Assembly (NCBI GenBank): GCA_946627575.1
Contig: CAMOVS010000038.1
Coordinates: forward strand, 1-8,141
Direction of reading: 5' to 3'
From: an uncultured Lachnospiraceae bacterium
GTDB taxonomy: Bacteria; Bacillota; Clostridia; Lachnospirales; Lachnospiraceae
DNA: 8,141 nucleotides
In this document: piece by piece, positions 5,397-8,141 of the stretch
How positions within the stretch are numbered: position 1 is the stretch's first letter
How the letters are laid out: every line of letters begins with the position of its first letter
Program-made: the position numbers and the translations under genes
Notes under the pieces: generated by a model
The model's database searches: none
What the model saw: the letters and a program-made list of their open reading frames with translations, nothing else
Told to the model about the DNA's origin: nothing

Positions 5397-6704
5397 ATGT
5401 ACAAAGAAATATCTCAATTAATACTTTATAGTAACCTTGGAGAGGACAGCATTCTCGTACGTCTGAGCGAACTGTTCCGGCAGTTCGACAGCTGCCATTA
5501 CCGGGATGAAGATCTGGTAGCTTCTATTTATAAGGAAGTGAAGAGACTTTTGGATCTGGCCACCGACTATGCCTTTGACAGGAATCTTTGGCAGAATTAC
5601 CTGACCTTTGTCCTGGTGACCAATGAGAACTCTTTTAGCATGACCTGTGAGAAGGTGGGGGCCCATGACGGCACGGTCAATCATTTTGCTAAAAATGATT
5701 TTCGGATCTTTATGAATCTTTTCCATTATGATTTCCGGGCCATTGAGGACACTCTGGGGATCGATTGCTTTTCCACTCTTTGCAATTACCGGGCTATCAG
5801 CAAGCAGGAACGGATGTATAATAAAAATGTAAGTGAGAAGGTTCGCGCTCTTTCGGAGATTCTTAATGCTGCTGAGGATGTGGATACTTTCTTTGAAGCG
5901 GTTACTTCCTTTTACAAAGATTATGGGGTGGGAATGTTTGGCCTGAATAAAGCCTTCCGGATCCGGTCAGACAGGGGACAGCTGGAGTTCCTTCCCATCA
6001 AAAATCTGGACAAGGTCGTTCTGGATGATCTGACTGGTTATGAGATCCAGAAAAGGAAGCTGATCGAGAATACAGAAGCATTTGTGGGAGGAAGGATGGC
6101 CAACAACTGTCTTCTCTACGGGGATGCCGGGACCGGCAAGTCCACCAGCATTAAGGCTATTCTCAACCAGTACTATGACCGGGGCCTGCGTATGATCGAG
6201 ATCTATAAGCACCAGTTCAAGGACCTGTCTCCGGTGATATCTCACATCAAGAACCGTAATTACCGCTTTATCATTTATATGGATGATCTGTCTTTTGAGG
6301 AGTTCGAGACGGAATACAAGTATCTGAAAGCCGTGATTGAAGGCGGGATGGAAACCAAGCCGGATAATGTGCTGATCTACGCCACCTCCAATCGCCGCCA
6401 CCTGATCCGGGAGACCTGGAATGACCGTCAGGACAGGGACGAAGAGCTGCATCGGTCGGATACTGTCCAGGAGAAGCTGTCCCTGGTTGCCCGGTTCGGA
6501 ATTACCATCGGATATCTTAAGCCCAATCAGAAGGAATACTATGAGATCGTGAAGAATCTGGCTGCCAGACACAAAGAGATCCAATTGTCGGAGGAGGACC
6601 TGCTGGCCCAGGCTCATAAATGGGAATTGTCCCATGGGGGACTTTCCGGGAGAACTGCTCAGCAGTTTGTGAATTATCTCGCAGGGAAGAGCGTCATGAA
6701 ATGA
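5397..6704 (+). CDS. DUF815-family AAA+ ATPase
   Basis: This 435-residue protein fits the DUF815 family of predicted AAA+ ATPases, whose cellular role is not established. The N-terminal half (about 1-200) is helical, with no known motif. The ATPase half has Walker [10 protein letters not shown] (242-250, Lys248), Walker [13 protein letters not shown] (from 291, with Asp296 and Asp297), a sensor-1 type ATSNRRH (329-335) and an arginine-finger-like VARFG (364-368, Arg366). A C-terminal helical lid ends in [15 protein letters not shown]. All residues needed for ATP binding and hydrolysis appear present. No signal peptide or membrane segment is seen, so it should be cytosolic. GAGGAG at 5378-5383 is 13 nt from the ATG, rather long, hinting at modest translation. 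A weak hairpin (GACCG 5344-5348 with CGGTC 5363-5367) lies between it and the upstream acidic protein gene, its probable operon partner. Confidence 0.9.
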   Translation: MYKEISQLILYSNLGEDSILVRLSELFRQFDSCHYRDEDLVASIYKEVKRLLDLATDYAFDRNLWQNYLTFVLVTNENSFSMTCEKVGAHDGTVNHFAKNDFRIFMNLFHYDFRAIEDTLGIDCFSTLCNYRAISKQERMYNKNVSEKVRALSEILNAAEDVDTFFEAVTSFYKDYGVGMFGLNKAFRIRSDRGQLEFLPIKNLDKVVLDDLTGYEIQKRKLIENTEAFVGGRMANNCLLYGDAGTGKSTSIKAILNQYYDRGLRMIEIYKHQFKDLSPVISHIKNRNYRFIIYMDDLSFEEFETEYKYLKAVIEGGMETKPDNVLIYATSNRRHLIRETWNDRQDRDEELHRSDTVQEKLSLVARFGITIGYLKPNQKEYYEIVKNLAARHKEIQLSEEDLLAQAHKWELSHGGLSGRTAQQFVNYLAGKSVMK

Positions 6705-6722
6705 AAAATCTGTAAAAAGGAG

Positions 6723-6754
6723 GAAGCCCATATATTGGGAGATATATGGGCTTC
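6723..6754. terminator. Perfect 12-bp hairpin after the DUF815 gene
   Basis: GAAGCCCATATA (6723-6734) pairs with TATATGGGCTTC (6743-6754) around the 8-nt loop TTGGGAGA, 18 nt after the ATPase stop. On the plus strand it is followed by AAAATATGAAAAAAAT, not a U-tract, so it is not a textbook intrinsic terminator for this gene. On the minus strand it is followed by CTCCTTTTTACAG, but no minus-strand gene ends here. It may act as an RNA 3'-end stabiliser or a weak terminator. An AAAAAGGAGG runs into the first stem arm, so it could also hide a ribosome binding site. Confidence 0.6.
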
Positions 6755-6939
6755 AAAATATGAAAAAAATCTTTAGCTACAAGAAATAGAGGGATTTCTT
6801 TGTCGCTGGAACTATATTAGTATATCTATATGGAAGCTGTTTGTATTAATTCTTAAGAAAATGTTAACAATAAATACTTTTAGATGTTAGTTTCATATAC
6901 TATATCTATCTTACAGCTTAGGGTATAAGAAGAGAGTAC

Positions 6940-7092
6940 ATGCATATGAATACTAAGATCATGAAGGATCAATGGAAAGAGCTTGCATAATTCTGCCTTT
7001 TATGAATCCGTAGAAGAGTATGGGAGCAGCTATAAACAGAAGCTATAAACAGATACTATCCGATAGAAGCAGTTAGAATCGTCTTGTTATGA
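6940..7092 (+). pseudogene. Possible decayed small gene, frame-broken
   Basis: An AGAGAG precedes ATG 6940 / ATG 6946. The frame reads MHMNTKIMKDQWKELA and stops at TAA 6988-6990. Immediately after, the next frame (from 6992) reads SAFYESVEEYGSSYKQKL before a stop at 7046-7048, and a third segment (7054-7089, back in the first frame) reads YYPIEAVRIVLL then TGA. Each piece looks protein-like, and together they suggest a short gene broken by small indels, one of them at the 13-bp duplication. I do not recognise the parent protein. Chance open stretches in non-coding DNA cannot be excluded. Confidence 0.3.
7028..7053 (+). repeat. Perfect 13-bp tandem duplication
   Basis: AGCTATAAACAGA occurs twice head to tail (7028-7040 and 7041-7053) with no mismatch. 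Because 13 is not a multiple of three it shifts any reading frame across it. It looks like a recent replication-slippage event. Confidence 0.85.
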
Positions 7093-7144
7093 TATGCGGC
7101 AGGGACAAGCTATACCTGCAGAGAACAGAAAGGAGGACAAACGT

Positions 7145-7324
7145 ATGGGAAGCGTGATTGGCAATCCGGACAGCCAGGTAGTCAAGGTGTTTCTGGGGAA
7201 TAATCTGACCAGATCCACAGAAGATTATGACAAATTGCTTGAAGATGAGAATCTGTCAGAGGAAGACCGAAATCGGATTCTTGCGGCTAAGAAGAAGAAA
7301 GAGGAGGATGAGATCATCTTATGA
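7145..7324 (+). CDS. 59-residue charged small protein coupled to the glycosyltransferase
   Basis: I do not recognise this small protein. AAAGGAGG at 7130-7137, 7 nt before ATG 7145, supports this start; an in-frame ATG at 7094 would add 17 residues but has no binding site. The N-terminus (MGSVIGNPDSQVVKVFLGNN) may form short beta strands. The rest is very charged and helical: acidic (STEDYDKLLEDENLSEEDRN), then lysine-rich (AAKKKKEEDE). No membrane segment or signal peptide is seen. Its stop overlaps the glycosyltransferase start in ATGA (7321-7324), so the two should be translationally coupled. A role as small regulator or partner of the enzyme is possible but unproven. Confidence 0.75.
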   Translation: MGSVIGNPDSQVVKVFLGNNLTRSTEDYDKLLEDENLSEEDRNRILAAKKKKEEDEIIL

Positions 7325-8124
7325 GGATATCTGTAGCACTGGCTTACTATAGGGGAGAACAATACATCAAAGAGCAGCTTCAGTCCATACTTCCCCAGCT
7401 TAGTCTGCAGGATGAGGTGGTTATTTCCATAGATGATATAACGGAAAGTGGAAAAACCCTCCTGCGAAGCATTCAGGAGGGGGACGACCGGATCAGGATT
7501 ATCCGGGGGCCGGGCAAGGGAGTTGTCCGCAACTTTGACCGGGCCATAAAAGCCTGCCGGGGCGACATTATATTTCTTTCCGACCAGGATGATATATGGA
7601 CACCCAACAAGGTCGAAAGGGTTGTGGAAGCCTTTGACGATCCTGAGACAAGTGCGGTCCTCCACAATGCCTCCATGATTGACGGCCAGGGGAACCTGCT
7701 TCATGAGCCGACACTCTTTGAATTTCGCGGGACTAAAACAGGGCTGTTAAAGAATCTGATCCGCAACTGTTACGTTGGCTGCTGTATGGCATTTCGAAAA
7801 AACCTGGTTTCATTAATATGCCCAATACCCAAAGAGATGTATATGCATGATTATTGGATCGGTATGGCTGCAGAGAAGACCGGGAAGGTGGTTATGATCG
7901 AGGAGCCTCTTATCTATTATCGGCGGCATGGATTCAATGTGACAGACCTTTCCCATGGAAAGCTAGGATTTATGCTGACCAAGCGGATTAACATGGTTCG
8001 ATGCCTTCGTCTTCTCGATCGGAGAATAGCCAGTAGAGCTGCCAGGACTGTCAAAGAAAGTCCGGAATCCGGTTCGAAAGATTTGGACAATATGGACAGG
8101 GATATGGATCAGTCTGAGAAATAA
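7321..8124 (+). CDS. Family 2 glycosyltransferase, rhamnosyltransferase-like
   Basis: This 267-residue protein is a GT2-family (GT-A fold) glycosyltransferase. These cytosolic enzymes transfer sugars from nucleotide-sugars to growing cell-surface polysaccharides. The N-terminal strand and helix (ISVALAYYRGEQYIKEQLQS, 3-22) are followed by VVISIDD (33-39), the nucleotide-binding Asp region. The metal-binding motif sits in IFLSDQDDIW (84-93; Asp88-Gln-Asp-Asp). HDYWIG (176-181) holds the likely acceptor-side Asp177. YRRHGFNVT (200-208) matches the YRQHGxN signature common in RfbF/Rgp-type rhamnosyltransferases, although the actual sugar is not determinable. The usual DDGS after the second strand is DDITES here, a small deviation. 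The tail from about 244 is hydrophilic and Asp/Ser-rich. Its start overlaps the preceding small gene, and an AAAAAGGAG follows its stop, so the operon continues beyond the window. Confidence 0.92.
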   Translation: MRISVALAYYRGEQYIKEQLQSILPQLSLQDEVVISIDDITESGKTLLRSIQEGDDRIRIIRGPGKGVVRNFDRAIKACRGDIIFLSDQDDIWTPNKVERVVEAFDDPETSAVLHNASMIDGQGNLLHEPTLFEFRGTKTGLLKNLIRNCYVGCCMAFRKNLVSLICPIPKEMYMHDYWIGMAAEKTGKVVMIEEPLIYYRRHGFNVTDLSHGKLGFMLTKRINMVRCLRLLDRRIASRAARTVKESPESGSKDLDNMDRDMDQSEK

Positions 8125-8132
8125 TTGCGTTA

Positions 8133-8141
8133 AAAAAGGAG
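8133..8141 (+). promoter_or_regulatory. Ribosome binding site of the next gene, cut by the window edge
   Basis: AAAAAGGAG occupies the last bases of the window, 8 nt after the glycosyltransferase stop. It indicates another gene starting just outside, in the same operon. This is probably a further surface-polysaccharide gene, but that is inference. Confidence 0.6.

Larger units (their letters stand above)
6777..7144 (+). other. AT-rich spacer of about 370 nt without an intact gene
   Basis: The first part (about 6777-6925) is AT-rich, with several TATA-like hexamers (for example near 6815-6830 and 6896-6905) but no convincing -35/-10 pair. The second part (6940-7092) holds broken coding-like sequence and a 13-bp tandem duplication, listed separately. 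The promoter for the small protein and glycosyltransferase at 7145-8124 is presumably in this spacer, but I cannot place it with confidence. Confidence 0.6.

Noticed and set aside
5967..6731. 254-codon open frame on the minus strand opposite the DUF815 gene
   Set aside because: It lies antisense to a clear AAA+ ATPase with intact motifs, has no ribosome binding site and reads as a shadow with hydrophobic, Ile/Leu/Gln-rich composition.
2600..7324. Similarity between the two small proteins (GLVIGNLD and GSVIGNPD)
   Set aside because: The match covers about eight residues only and the rest differs; not enough to claim a shared family.
7225..7704. 159-codon minus-strand open frame across the small protein and glycosyltransferase
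   Set aside because: Antisense to GT2 motifs that are clearly real; serine/phenylalanine-rich shadow of the lysine/glutamate-rich sequence.
1..8141. tRNA, rRNA, CRISPR array, insertion sequence or phage gene
   Set aside because: No cloverleaf, repeat-spacer pattern, transposase or integrase motif was seen on either strand.

Overview
The window looks like a piece of a low-to-moderate GC Clostridia chromosome, most likely Lachnospiraceae. This rests on strong AGGAGG-type ribosome binding sites, sigma-A promoters, long hairpin terminators, a DUF815 AAA+ ATPase, an Ig-like secreted protein and the codon use. The taxonomic call is an inference; there is no rRNA or tRNA here. I see no insertion sequence, CRISPR array, integrase or phage gene.

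Layout. (1) 1-891, plus strand: two tightly spaced genes of unknown function; the first may be cut by the window edge. (2) 892-2519, plus strand: a MATE-family multidrug/cation antiporter. It sits behind a perfect-consensus sigma-A promoter, a small palindrome at the start of transcription and a structured leader of about 180 nt containing a 14-codon ORF. (3) 2539-2594: a long hairpin that ends the MATE transcript and the convergent minus-strand operon. (4) 3739-2600, minus strand: a secreted, very basic protein with three Ig-like repeats, followed by a translationally coupled 80-residue protein. (5) 4200-3898, minus strand: a 100-residue protein of unknown function, divergent from the next unit across a regulatory region with an inverted repeat. 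(6) 4486-6704, plus strand: a 279-residue acidic protein of unknown function and a DUF815 AAA+ ATPase. They share a long leader with alternative hairpins and a possible 50-codon ORF. (7) 6705-7144: an AT-rich spacer with a perfect 12-bp hairpin, possible decayed coding sequence and a 13-bp tandem duplication. (8) 7145-8124, plus strand: a 59-residue charged protein overlapping by ATGA with a GT2 glycosyltransferase. The window ends on a ribosome binding site for another gene.

How the genes fit together. The MATE pump looks like a self-contained, regulated export unit. The secreted Ig-like protein and the glycosyltransferase both point to the cell surface. The 279-residue protein plus DUF815 ATPase form the least understood pair. 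The ATPase has all the main AAA+ motifs, and the acidic partner is a candidate substrate or adaptor, but no function can be assigned from sequence alone. The best candidates for undescribed biology are this pair with its switch-like leader, and the MATE leader RNA.
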